Below, piece by piece: positions 24,238 through 32,408 of a stretch of DNA of 64,000 nucleotides. The stretch is from Haloferax namakaokahaiae. Its GTDB lineage: Archaea; Halobacteriota; Halobacteria; Halobacteriales; Haloferacaceae. The stretch lies in assembly GCF_042663225.1 (NCBI RefSeq), contig NZ_JBHTAA010000005.1:930001-994000 (forward strand), given 5' to 3'. The notes beneath the pieces were generated by a model that made no database searches, was not told where the DNA came from, and was given only the letters and a program-made list of their open reading frames with translations. A program made the translations under genes and the position numbers. How positions within the stretch are numbered: position 1 is the stretch's first letter; each line of letters begins with the position of its first letter.

Positions 24238-25508
24238 CACAGTCCCCCCGTGAATTCGGTCATATCAGGTGCGATGTCGATGTCTCGTTCGTAGGTCTCT
24301 TCGATGGCCGATTCGAGGTCCTTGTCGCCGCGGCCGGAGACGTTGACGACGACGTACTCGCCGAGCGCGTCGCGTTCGGCGTCGCTGGCCTCGGAGTCGG
24401 GTCCGAACACGCGTTCGAGGTAGCCAAACGCGTGGGCGGTTTCGAGCGCCGGGATGATGCCTTCCAACTGGGAGAGGCGGTGGAACGCGGTCAGCGCCTC
24501 GTCGTCGTCCACGTTGACGGCGGTGACGCGTCCCGTTTGGTTCAAGTAGGCGAGTTCGGGGCCGACGCCGGCGTAGTCGAGACCCGAGGAGATGGAGTGC
24601 GACTCCATAATCTGGCCGTCGCGGTCCTGGAGGAGTTGCGTGCGCGCGCCGTGAAGCACGCCCTCGCTCCCCGTCGTCAGCGACGCGGAGTTGGGGGCGA
24701 CACCCGCCTCTTCGTCCACCTCGAGCGTCGAACCGCCCGCTTCGACGGCGTAGAGCGCGACCGATTCGTCTTCTACAAATTCGGCGAACGCGCCCATCGT
24801 GTTCGACCCGCCGCCGGCGCAGGCGAGCACGGAGTCTGGGAGTTGGCCGAACTTCTCGTGGGCTTGGGTTCGCGCCTCTTCCGAAATCACGGATTGGAAG
24901 TCCCGAACCATGCTCGGGAAGGGGTGCGGACCGACGACAGAGCCGATGACGTAGTGGGTGTCTTCGACGTTGGTCGCCCAGTCGCGCATCGTCTCGGAGA
25001 TGGCTTCTTTGAGGGTTCCGCGGCCGACAGTGACCGAATTGACTTCGGCCCCGTTGAGCTTCATCCGGAAGACGTTGGGGCGTTGTCGGTTGATGTCGCG
25101 CTCGCCCATGAAAATCTCGCAGGGCATATCGAGGTGGGCACAGGCCATCGCCGTCGCCGTGCCGTGCTGGCCCGCGCCCGTCTCGGCGATGATGCGGTCT
25201 TTGCCCATGTACTTCGCCAGCAAGACCTGTCCGAGCGCGTTGTTGAGTTTGTGCGCGCCGCCGTGGACGAGGTCCTCGCGCTTGAGATAGACCTCGCGCC
25301 CGTAGCGTTCCGAGAGTCGGTCCGCGCGCTGGAGGGGCGTCGGCCGCCCGCCGAAGTCGCGCAGTCGCGCGCGGAACTCGTCCATGAAGCCGTCCTCGTT
25401 GTCGAGGACGTATCGCTGGTACGCGTCGTTCAGTTCCTCGATAGCGGGCATGAGCGCCTCGGGAACGTACTGTCCGCCGTAGTCGCCGAACTTGCCATCT
25501 ACACTCAT
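24237..25508 (-). CDS. trpB: Tryptophan synthase beta chain
   Basis: A 423-residue PLP enzyme condensing indole with serine. The PLP lysine lies in HGGAHKLNNALGQVLLAKYM; AETGAGQHGTATAMACAHL and the phosphate-binding CAGGGSNTMGAFA are intact, and SGRGDKD is the usual C-terminal motif. Length and motifs fit TrpB1, the form that pairs with TrpA. Its start overlaps the stop of trpC by four bases (ATGA), which implies translational coupling, and its end overlaps the trpA start. Confidence 0.97.
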   Translation of the reverse strand: MSVDGKFGDYGGQYVPEALMPAIEELNDAYQRYVLDNEDGFMDEFRARLRDFGGRPTPLQRADRLSERYGREVYLKREDLVHGGAHKLNNALGQVLLAKYMGKDRIIAETGAGQHGTATAMACAHLDMPCEIFMGERDINRQRPNVFRMKLNGAEVNSVTVGRGTLKEAISETMRDWATNVEDTHYVIGSVVGPHPFPSMVRDFQSVISEEARTQAHEKFGQLPDSVLACAGGGSNTMGAFAEFVEDESVALYAVEAGGSTLEVDEEAGVAPNSASLTTGSEGVLHGARTQLLQDRDGQIMESHSISSGLDYAGVGPELAYLNQTGRVTAVNVDDDEALTAFHRLSQLEGIIPALETAHAFGYLERVFGPDSEASDAERDALGEYVVVNVSGRGDKDLESAIEETYERDIDIAPDMTEFTGGL

Positions 25509-26263
25509 AGCGAACTCAGATTCCGTGTGTTCTCTCGGACGTCGCCGTCCATGATTGCCGTCCCGACGAGGAGGGCGTCGGCACCCGCCTCGCGCATCCG
25601 TCGCACGTCGTCTGCGGTCTTTACGCCGCTCTCGGCGACGAGGAGTACGTCGTCGGGAACGTGAGAGGCGAGGTCCTCGAACGTCCCGAGGTCTACTTCC
25701 AATTTGCCGAGGTCGCGGTTGTTGATGCCGACGATGTCAGCGTCGGTCGCCAGCGCGGCGTCCAGTTCGTCTTTCGTGTGGACTTCGACGAGCGGCTGGA
25801 ATCCGCGGTCTTTCGCCGCATCGACGAGGTTCGAGAGGTCGTCCCCGACGAATCGGGCGATGAGCAGAATCAAGTCGGATTCGACGACGTCCAACTGCGT
25901 CTCGTTCATGACGAAGTCCTTGCGGAGGACCGGTACATCGACCGCGTCGCGGATGCGTTCGAGCGAGTCGGTCGAGCCGCCGAAGTGCTCGGGTTCGGTG
26001 AGCACCGAGAGGGCAGTCGCCCCACCGGCGACCATCTCACGGGCGAGTTCGACCGGGTCGTCGTCTCGGACGCCGTCGGTCGTCGGACTCGTCGGCTTTA
26101 CTTCCGCGATGAGGGGCACCCGACCCTCCGATTCGGTCGCCTCGACGGCCGCCGGAAACGACCGCGCATCGACGGTGAGACGCCGCTCACCGCCGGGTCG
26201 CGCGCGGGCGGCCGACAGAATCGACCGCACTTGTGGCGCTAAGTCACCTTCGCTAGCGTTCAT
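25505..26263 (-). CDS. trpC: Indole-3-glycerol phosphate synthase
   Basis: A 252-residue TIM barrel that closes the indole ring from CdRP. Recognised strands are PLIAEVKPTSPTTDG (catalytic Lys in EVKPxSPS), ALSVLTEPEHFGGS, VPVLRKDFVMNETQL (catalytic Lys), IVGINNRDL and VLLVAESGV. It is the first gene of the trpCBA-aroA' unit. The ATG lies just after a TATA-like element, and the promoter region holds two TGTACA motifs that match the known archaeal TRP box. The Asn-Ala-Ser start codes a CTAG tetramer, rare in this window. Confidence 0.96.
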   Translation of the reverse strand: MNASEGDLAPQVRSILSAARARPGGERRLTVDARSFPAAVEATESEGRVPLIAEVKPTSPTTDGVRDDDPVELAREMVAGGATALSVLTEPEHFGGSTDSLERIRDAVDVPVLRKDFVMNETQLDVVESDLILLIARFVGDDLSNLVDAAKDRGFQPLVEVHTKDELDAALATDADIVGINNRDLGKLEVDLGTFEDLASHVPDDVLLVAESGVKTADDVRRMREAGADALLVGTAIMDGDVRENTRNLSSL

Positions 26264-26265
26264 TG

Positions 26266-26293
26266 ATGTACACTAACGAACTGATTTGTACAT
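26266..26293 (-). promoter_or_regulatory. Paired TGTACA boxes at the trpC promoter (putative TRP-box operator)
   Basis: ATGTACA and TGTACAT stand as a perfect 7-base inverted repeat separated by 14 bases. The two TGTACA cores (26267-26272 and 26287-26292) are 20 bases apart centre to centre, two turns of the helix. On the minus strand the upstream box overlaps the TATA-like TTATGTAC and the other sits at the expected start site, 3 bases before the trpC ATG. TGTACA is the TRP-box consensus bound by TrpY of Methanothermobacter. Confidence 0.7.
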
Positions 26294-26395
26294 AAGGTTT
26301 GCGTCAGCGCGAGCGTTTTCCGGGTGGGTGTTGGCGCTCGGTTCGCCCGTTCCATCGGCGTAAGTGTCAAACGTCCGGCGGGGAGAGGGTGAGAC

Positions 26396-26851
26396 ATGGA
26401 CGTCGCCGGAATCTACGCCAGCGAACTACCCTCGGTCGGTCGCGCCGTGCAAATCGGAGTCGTGAGTGGAAAGCTCATCAGCGTCACCTTTCCGGAGTCG
26501 GTCCCCGACGACGCAGAGGGCGACCATCCCATTCTCGACGACATCGTCGCCGCAATCGACGGCGAGGAGGTGGATTTCTCGTCGGTCGAAATCGGGCTGA
26601 CCGTTCCAACCGACCAGCGGAGCGTCCTCGAAGCGCTGCGAAACGTCCCGCGCGGCAAGCCCGTCGAGGTCGGACTCCTCGTTCGAATGGCCGGACTCGA
26701 CCCCGAGGACGACGCCTCGGCGCGGACGGTCACCCGCACGCTCTCGAACAACCCGATTCCGGTCGTCGTTCCGGACCATCGCGTGATGGACGGTCCGAGC
26801 GCCGCGCCGGACGAGGTGGTGCAGGCGCTTCGACGGGCGGAAGGACTCTGA
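26396..26851 (+). CDS. Alkyltransferase-like (MGMT-domain) protein lacking the catalytic cysteine
   Basis: A 151-residue protein whose C-terminal half follows the MGMT/ATL DNA-binding domain: VPTDQRSVLEALRNVPRGKP (helix and turn before the recognition helix), then TVTRTLSNNPIPVVVPDHRV. In O6-alkylguanine methyltransferases the last motif is PCHRV; here residue 127 is Asp (PDHR), so it cannot accept the alkyl group. Bacterial ATL proteins have Trp or Ala there. It may flag damaged bases for another repair route, or have lost that role. It is divergent from trpC, with a 132-base spacer. Confidence 0.8.
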   Translation: MDVAGIYASELPSVGRAVQIGVVSGKLISVTFPESVPDDAEGDHPILDDIVAAIDGEEVDFSSVEIGLTVPTDQRSVLEALRNVPRGKPVEVGLLVRMAGLDPEDDASARTVTRTLSNNPIPVVVPDHRVMDGPSAAPDEVVQALRRAEGL

Positions 26852-26872
26852 GTCGAGGTGTAAGAAGACGAA

Positions 26873-27211
26873 TTAGAACGGTGTCGCGGTCGTCTCGCGG
26901 CGGAGTGCGATGTAGCCGACCAAACCTGCGAGCAAGAACAGCGTCCCTGCGAGTCCGAGTTCCGCGATTCCCGTCGCCAGTTGGACGAACTGCGTGATTC
27001 CGGCCGCGACGAACCCGCCTGCGGCGATGAGTTTCACGCGCGACTCGATTGGAATCTGGTAGGTGACGATACCGAGGAGAATCACGGCGATGCCGAACGC
27101 GACGTCCGCGAGCGTCTGAACGAGCGGGTTACCGGTGATAAAGGCCGCCGCGATGAGCGCGATGTAGCCGATAAGCCCCGCTTGGGCGAGAGTTCTCGTG
27201 TCGAGGTCCAT
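26873..27211 (-). CDS. Four-helix membrane protein of unknown function
   Basis: A 112-residue, almost entirely hydrophobic protein with four predicted helices: AGLIGYIALIAAAFITG, LADVAFGIAVILLGIVTY, VKLIAAGGFVAAGITQFVQ and LGLAGTLFLLAGLVGYIALR. ATG 27211 (MDLDTRTLAQ) was preferred to one eleven codons upstream because it starts at the helix boundary. Function is unknown. It is downstream of the CPBP protease gene by 64 bases on the same strand. Confidence 0.7.
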   Translation of the reverse strand: MDLDTRTLAQAGLIGYIALIAAAFITGNPLVQTLADVAFGIAVILLGIVTYQIPIESRVKLIAAGGFVAAGITQFVQLATGIAELGLAGTLFLLAGLVGYIALRRETTATPF

Positions 27212-27275
27212 ACAGAGTACGCGGTGCGCCGGGGACTTGAACACCCCACACGCGAGTCGCGGGGGTACCTCACTT

Positions 27276-28208
27276 TCACTCCCAGTCGAACAGTTCGTGG
27301 CCGACGAACTCCAGCGCGTTGACGAGGTAGTGGGCGACGATGACGACCACGAGACTGCCAGTCAGGACGAACGCCGCACCGAGGACGAACCCGAGGAGAC
27401 CGGTCACCAAGATGCCGAGGCGACCCTGCGCGCCGTGGCCGATGCCGAAGGCGACCGACGAGAGCGCGGCCATGAGCCACGGCGAGAGACCGAATCCCGC
27501 TGCCGCCGCGCCGATGAGCGCGCCGCGAAACAGCAGTTCTTCGAACCCCGCGATGAGCGGGAGCGCGACGAGAAAGAGCAGGAGCCACCCGCGGGTCGAT
27601 TCCGGCGTGAGCGACGCGCGAAGCGACTCGTCGGGTGCGAATCCGAACTGGCGACTCGCGGTCGCACCGACTCGGTTCGCGGCGTAGAGCGAGAGACCGA
27701 GCGCGATACCGAGACCGACCATCGTCGGCAGGTCGGCCGAGGAGAGACCGAGTGCCGAGAGGGGAATGCCGGAGTACCACGCACCCATGGCGAGTAACGC
27801 GCCCAAGAGCGCCTGTCCGACGATGACGTTCGCAAGCAGGACGTACGGCGGGATGTCGGCCCCGGGGTTCGGGGCGCTGGGCGAGTCGTAGCCCGCCGCC
27901 CCGAGGTCCTGCTCGGACAGGTGAGTGACGTTGACGCCGACTGGGAAGAACTCGGTCGCGTGTTCGGGCGTCGCCGGCTGAATATCGAATCCGTCGGCTC
28001 TCGTCTCGTCGGTGTCGAAGTCGGGAGCCGAATCGGCACGTCGAGTGTCGAGACCCGTCTCGGTACGTCGAGACTCACCGCGTGCGCGCGAGGATTCGCC
28101 GCGAGCGTCGGCGATGTCGCTCGGAACGTCGCGTGAGAGATGTGCGAGAGAAAGAAGGACCGTGAGGACGACGCCGGTGAAGCCCGCGAACGTCGCCCAC
28201 TCGGTCAT
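27276..28208 (-). CDS. CPBP-family intramembrane metalloprotease
   Basis: A 310-residue membrane protein. After one N-terminal helix and a charged acidic/Arg region (~residues 25-95) comes the CPBP (Abi) domain with GFEELLFRGALIG (Glu-Glu...Arg, metal ligand and catalytic Glu), then AFGIGHG and VAHYLVNALEF, which hold the two conserved His. These enzymes cleave within or near membranes (the family of type II CAAX prenyl endopeptidase and bacteriocin self-immunity proteins). Substrate is unknown. It is 6 bases after lonB on the same strand, so the two proteases may be cotranscribed. Confidence 0.88.
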   Translation of the reverse strand: MTEWATFAGFTGVVLTVLLSLAHLSRDVPSDIADARGESSRARGESRRTETGLDTRRADSAPDFDTDETRADGFDIQPATPEHATEFFPVGVNVTHLSEQDLGAAGYDSPSAPNPGADIPPYVLLANVIVGQALLGALLAMGAWYSGIPLSALGLSSADLPTMVGLGIALGLSLYAANRVGATASRQFGFAPDESLRASLTPESTRGWLLLFLVALPLIAGFEELLFRGALIGAAAAGFGLSPWLMAALSSVAFGIGHGAQGRLGILVTGLLGFVLGAAFVLTGSLVVVIVAHYLVNALEFVGHELFDWE

Positions 28209-28214
28209 GTTGCC

Positions 28215-30293
28215 TTACTGCGGGCTCGGACTGGACGGCCCGACGCCCTTGCCTTTGAGGGCAGAGCCGGTGATGCTCTTGAGGCGGTCCACGAGCGAGT
28301 CCTTCTCGGGTTCGCCTTCGAGGGCGACGTCGAGGACTTCGCTGATGTGCGAGACGGGGATGATTTCGATCATCTCCTTGTACTCGTCTTCTATCATCAC
28401 GTCCTGCTCGTTGGCCGCAGGGATGATGACGGTGTCACAGCCGGCCTTCGCGGCGGCTTCGATCTTGTGGGTGACACCACCGACCGGGAGCACGTCACCG
28501 CGAACCGACAGCGAACCGGTCATGGCGACCGACTGGTCGATTGGGATGTCCTCCAGCGCGGAGATGACGGCGGTCGCCACCGTGATAGAGGCGGAGTCGC
28601 CGTCCACACCTTGCTGGCCGGTCTGGACGAACTGCACGTGCACGTCCATCTTCGAGAGGTCCTGGTTCGAGAACTTCTTGATGATAGCCGAGACGTTCTG
28701 GACGGACTCCTCGGCCATCTCCTTGAGCTGACCGGTGGCGATGACTTGGCCCGGACCCTGCGATGGCGTGACTTCGGCCATCACCGGAAGCATGATACCG
28801 GAGTCCTGCCCCATGACCGCGAGACCGTTCACGCGGCCCGTGACGAAGCCGTCGTTGACGGAGAGTTCGTAGTCCTTGCGGCGCTCGATGTACTGGTCCG
28901 CGATCTGTTGCTCGATGGAGCGCGCGCGGCGCTTGGCCTGCAACACGTGGTTGCGGGTGGTGTTCTCCGCGTTCTCGCCGCGGGCGATGTCGCCGGCGAC
29001 GCGAACGAGCCCACCGAGGTTACGGAATTCGAGCGTGAGGTGGCCCTTGCGTCCCGCGCGGCGGCGGGCTTCGAGGATGACCTCTTCGAGTGCCTCCTCG
29101 GTGAAGTGGGGCAGACGCCCGTCGTTGGCCACTTCCTGTGCCACGAAGCGCGCGTACTTGCGGCGCATCTCGGGGGAGTCCTCGATGGTGTCGTCCATGT
29201 AGACCTCGTACCCGTAACCCTTGATACGGGAACGGAGTGCGGGGTGCATGTTCTCCATCGCGTCGAGGTTCCCCGCGGCAATCATGATGAAGTCCGTCGG
29301 AACGGGTTCGGTCTGGACCATCGCACCCGAGGAGCGCTCGGACTGGCCCGTGATGCCGAATTCGCCCTCCTGAATGGCCGTCATCAGATGTTGCTGGCTG
29401 CGAACGTCGAGGGTGTTGATCTCGTCGATGAACAGGACGCCCTTGTTGGCCTTGTGAATCGCGCCGGGTTCGACGCGGTCGTGGCTCGGCGTCTCCATGC
29501 CACCGGACTGGAACGGGTCGTGGCGAACGTCGCCGAGGAGCGCACCCGCGTGAGCACCGGTCGCGTCCTGGAACGGTGCCGCCTTCTGGTCGGCGTTGTT
29601 CACGATGAGGTTCGGAATCATTGCATCGCTGCCGCGCGAACCGTAGCGGAACGCGAGGTAGATGATACCCGCGGCGAGGATGCCGAGGAGCACCTGCTGG
29701 GCGATGATAAGCGAGTAGCCCAGCACGATGGCGATGATGATCCACATGAGGAACGAGCGCATCTGGTTGCGCTTGCGTGCCTCTTCTTTGTGCGCTTCGA
29801 CGATTTGGTCACCCTTTCCCGCAGGTACAGTTCGGACCTTGGGTCGGTTGCCGTCGTCGGGGTTGTGATAGACGAGTACGTCCTGTAGTTCCTCGCGGGG
29901 GAGGAGTTCGGACATCGCCTTTGCGAGCATCGATTTCCCCGTCCCCGGAGAACCGATCATCATGACGTGGCGGCGCTGTTTTGCCGCCTTCATGATGACG
30001 TCGCGGGCGTGTTCCTGCCCGATGACTTGGTCCACCAGTCGGTCGGGGACCTCGATTTCCTCGGTGGAGTCGATATTGAGTCCACCGAGCAGGTCGTCCT
30101 CGTCGATTTCGTTGACGACGTCGGCTTTCAGTTCGACGTCGCTCCCGAGGTCGTCGATAGTGTGTTTTTCGACCGCTTCAGCCTCCTCGTCCTGAGGCTC
30201 CTGGTCGGCAACGTCGCCCTCGCTATCGGGCGATTTGTCGATGGATTCCTCCGACTCCTGGAGGCGGTCGTCGGTATTCGTTTCGTTACTCAT
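28215..30293 (-). CDS. lonB: Archaeal Lon protease (LonB), membrane-anchored
   Basis: A 692-residue ATP-dependent protease. An acidic N-terminus of about 80 residues is followed by an AAA+ domain with Walker A GSPGTGKSM, a two-helix membrane insert (SFLMWIIIAIVLGYSLIIA, LLGILAAGIIYLAF) that is diagnostic of LonB, and sensor text MIAAGNLDAMENMHP. The C-terminal Ser-Lys protease has the Ser in GDSASITVATAVI and the Lys in HKIEAAAKAG. In H. volcanii LonB is essential and controls carotenoid and membrane levels. ATG 30293 is taken because a TATA box precedes it; the upstream frame is not conserved. Confidence 0.96.
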   Translation of the reverse strand: MSNETNTDDRLQESEESIDKSPDSEGDVADQEPQDEEAEAVEKHTIDDLGSDVELKADVVNEIDEDDLLGGLNIDSTEEIEVPDRLVDQVIGQEHARDVIMKAAKQRRHVMMIGSPGTGKSMLAKAMSELLPREELQDVLVYHNPDDGNRPKVRTVPAGKGDQIVEAHKEEARKRNQMRSFLMWIIIAIVLGYSLIIAQQVLLGILAAGIIYLAFRYGSRGSDAMIPNLIVNNADQKAAPFQDATGAHAGALLGDVRHDPFQSGGMETPSHDRVEPGAIHKANKGVLFIDEINTLDVRSQQHLMTAIQEGEFGITGQSERSSGAMVQTEPVPTDFIMIAAGNLDAMENMHPALRSRIKGYGYEVYMDDTIEDSPEMRRKYARFVAQEVANDGRLPHFTEEALEEVILEARRRAGRKGHLTLEFRNLGGLVRVAGDIARGENAENTTRNHVLQAKRRARSIEQQIADQYIERRKDYELSVNDGFVTGRVNGLAVMGQDSGIMLPVMAEVTPSQGPGQVIATGQLKEMAEESVQNVSAIIKKFSNQDLSKMDVHVQFVQTGQQGVDGDSASITVATAVISALEDIPIDQSVAMTGSLSVRGDVLPVGGVTHKIEAAAKAGCDTVIIPAANEQDVMIEDEYKEMIEIIPVSHISEVLDVALEGEPEKDSLVDRLKSITGSALKGKGVGPSSPSPQ

Positions 30294-30332
30294 AGAACTG
30301 TCGTCGCTACTTCTATCGTAGGTCCTGCGCTT

Positions 30333-30340
30333 GATATACT
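30333..30340 (-). promoter_or_regulatory. TATA box of lonB
   Basis: AGTATATC on the minus strand, about 43 bases before the lonB ATG, predicts a leader of roughly 15-20 bases. A purine-rich GGAGAAA, a possible BRE, lies directly upstream. Confidence 0.5.
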
Positions 30341-30431
30341 TTCTCCCCGATTGTGCGTTGCATACCTCGCCGTAGAATGTCGTTTCGACTCTCCTACTAC
30401 CCGAATTCTGGATTTTATGAAACTCGCCGTA

Positions 30432-30439
30432 TTTATAAG
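30432..30439 (+). promoter_or_regulatory. TATA box of nadM
   Basis: TTTATAAG is centred 26 bases before the nadM ATG, giving a leaderless transcript. lonB and nadM are divergent, with 168 bases between their starts, and their two TATA boxes are about 100 bases apart. Confidence 0.62.
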
Positions 30440-30461
30440 TAGTCGCACCCAACCGCGAGCC

Positions 30462-31004
30462 ATGCGGGGGTTCTACATTGGCCGGTTTCAGCCGTATCAC
30501 AACGGTCATCACCGAATGGTTCAGGAAATCGCCTCCGAGGTCGATGAACTCGTCCTCGGGATTGGCTCGGCAGGCGACTCACACACGCCGCGGAATCCGT
30601 TCACCGCGGGCGAGCGCATCATGATGGTCACGAAGGCCGTCTCCGACCTCGACGTCACGACCTACGCGGTTCCCATCGAGGACCTCGACCGAAACTCCGT
30701 GTGGGTCAGTCACGTCCAGTCCATGTCGCCGGCGTTCGACGTGGCCTACTCGAACAACCCCCTCGTCATCCAGTTGTTCACCGAGGCGGGCGTCGAGGTC
30801 CGACAGTCGCCGATGTTCAACCGCGAGGTGCTGGAAGGCACCGAAGTCCGCGCGCGCATGGTCGAAGACCGGGACTGGGAGTCGCTCGTCCCCGACGAAG
30901 TCGCCGAAGTCGTCTACGAAATCGGCGGCATCGAGCGAATCCAGAACATCACCGCCTCCGACGGCTCCGGCGACGTCGCAGAGAACCACCCCGATACGGC
31001 CTGA
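30462..31004 (+). CDS. nadM: Nicotinamide-nucleotide adenylyltransferase
   Basis: A 180-residue enzyme joining ATP and NMN to make NAD. The nucleotidyltransferase signature GRFQPYHNGHHRMV (HxGH) opens the protein and SMSPAFDVAYSNNPLVIQLF, NREVLEGTEVRARMVEDRDW follow the archaeal NadM pattern. ATG 30462 begins exactly at MRGFYIGRF; a much longer in-frame extension read from 29967 runs antisense to lonB and is spurious. It is the first gene of a tight unit with the SAM hydrolase (1-base gap between the stop and the next ATG) and a TRIC-type channel. Confidence 0.95.
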   Translation: MRGFYIGRFQPYHNGHHRMVQEIASEVDELVLGIGSAGDSHTPRNPFTAGERIMMVTKAVSDLDVTTYAVPIEDLDRNSVWVSHVQSMSPAFDVAYSNNPLVIQLFTEAGVEVRQSPMFNREVLEGTEVRARMVEDRDWESLVPDEVAEVVYEIGGIERIQNITASDGSGDVAENHPDTA

Positions 31005-31005
31005 G

Positions 31006-31782
31006 ATGATAACGCTCGCGTCCGATTTCGGCTCGGCCTACCCGGCGGCGATGAAAGGCGTCATCCTCTCGAAGAGCGACGCTCGTCTCGTCGATGTGGC
31101 CCACGACCTCCCCCGCCAGAACGTCCGTGCGGCCGCCTTTTGGCTCCGCGAGACGCTGCCCTACTTTCCGCCGGCGGTCCATCTCGCGGTCATCGACCCC
31201 GGTGTCGGAACCGACCGACGAGCGGTCGCGCTCCGCGTCGGCGACCACGTCCTCGTCGGCCCGGACAACGGCGTACTCCGTCCAGCGGCGCGACGAATCG
31301 CCCGCGAGTCCGACGACGAACCCACACGCGAAGCGTACGAGATTCAGGTCGAGAACCCCGACTCGATGACCTTCCACGGCCGCGACGTGTTCGCCCCGGC
31401 CGCGGCCGACGCCCACGGAATCGGCGCGGACGCGCTCGACGCAATCGAGCGATTCGCCCCCATCGAGTGGTCCGGTCTCACCGACTGCGTCTTTCCCGAC
31501 CCCGAGCGCGACGACGACGGCATCTCCGGCGAAGTCCTCGTCGTGGACGACTTCGGGAACTGCATCACGAACATCCCCGGAAACGAGATTCGGGCGTACG
31601 ACCGCGTCGCGGTCAACGGCGAACCGACGCCCGTCGGCGACACCTTCGAGGCGGTGCTCCGTGGCTCTCGTCTCGTGACGGTCGGCAGTCACGGCTACGT
31701 CGAGTGCGACGTGAACCACGGCCGCGGTGACGAGGCGTTCGGACTCGCGCAGGGAGACACCGTCCGGCTCGGTTTCGACTGA
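31006..31782 (+). CDS. S-adenosyl-L-methionine hydrolase (DUF62, adenosine-forming)
   Basis: A 258-residue SAM hydroxide adenosyltransferase family enzyme producing adenosine and methionine. MITLASDFGSAYPAAMKGVI starts the family; AVIDPGVGTDRRAVAL and VGPDNGVLRPAARR are the nucleotide-binding segments, and VVDDFGNCITNIPGNEI opens the C-terminal barrel. The Asp of DFG is conserved. It lies one base after nadM and its stop overlaps the next ATG (TGATG). Linkage of NAD synthesis with SAM turnover suggests a shared role in nucleoside recycling, which is inference. Confidence 0.92.
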   Translation: MITLASDFGSAYPAAMKGVILSKSDARLVDVAHDLPRQNVRAAAFWLRETLPYFPPAVHLAVIDPGVGTDRRAVALRVGDHVLVGPDNGVLRPAARRIARESDDEPTREAYEIQVENPDSMTFHGRDVFAPAAADAHGIGADALDAIERFAPIEWSGLTDCVFPDPERDDDGISGEVLVVDDFGNCITNIPGNEIRAYDRVAVNGEPTPVGDTFEAVLRGSRLVTVGSHGYVECDVNHGRGDEAFGLAQGDTVRLGFD

Positions 31783-32408
31783 TGGTCGAAGTAGACCCCT
31801 TCTGGGTGATGAACGTCGTCGGCCTGCTCGCGTTCGCCGTCGCGGGGGCGCTCAAGGCCGCAGACGCCGGACTCGACGCGTTCGGCGTGGCCGTCCTCGG
31901 CGTCGTCACGGCGCTCGGCGGCGGGACCACGCGCGACGTACTCGTGGACAGACTGCCAGCCTCGTTGGCGACTCTCGACGACATGAGCGTCGCGCTCGTC
32001 GGCGTCGCGCTCGCTATCGTGCTCATCCGACGCCTGAAAGGGCGCGTCCGCGACCACCCGCTGTTTCTGACCTCCGACGCCATCGGTCTCGCCGCGTTCG
32101 CCGCCGCGGGGTCGCTCGTCGGCGTCCAAGCGGGCGTCTCGCCCTTCGGAATCGTCATCCTCGGCACAATCACGGGCGTCGGTGGCGGCTCGATTGCAGA
32201 TATCCTCATCGGGCGCGTGCCGGTCGTCCTCCGCGACGACTTCTACGCGACACCGGCCGTCGTCGGTTGTCTCGGCTTTCTGGTCGCTCGTTGGCTCGGT
32301 GCGCCGTCGGGGGTTCCCGCCGGACTCTGCGCCGCGGTCGTGTTCGGCCTGCGGATGTTCGCCGTGCGCTACGAGTGGCGACTCCCGAAGGTGAGAGCGG
32401 GGAGTTAG
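31782..32408 (+). CDS. TRIC-type cation channel family protein (UPF0126)
   Basis: A 208-residue membrane protein with two repeats of three helices and a final helix. The signature GALKAADAGLDAFGVAVLG...GGGTTRDVL repeats as AGSLVGVQAGVSPFGIVILG...GGGSIADIL, the twin glycine-rich turn of bacterial and archaeal TRIC homologues (YicG family), which are trimeric potassium channels. The start overlaps the SAM hydrolase stop by one base, and the end overlaps the APC permease stop by four bases, tail to tail. Confidence 0.88.
   Translation: MVEVDPFWVMNVVGLLAFAVAGALKAADAGLDAFGVAVLGVVTALGGGTTRDVLVDRLPASLATLDDMSVALVGVALAIVLIRRLKGRVRDHPLFLTSDAIGLAAFAAAGSLVGVQAGVSPFGIVILGTITGVGGGSIADILIGRVPVVLRDDFYATPAVVGCLGFLVARWLGAPSGVPAGLCAAVVFGLRMFAVRYEWRLPKVRAGS

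Noticed and set aside
28140..29888. 582-residue plus-strand frame antisense to lonB
   Set aside because: It mirrors a high-GC, well-identified LonB gene. Its residues are typical of antisense translation of acidic proteins (runs of V, L, D, G and R) and no motif is seen. The same holds for 33474-35417 opposite the thermosome gene.
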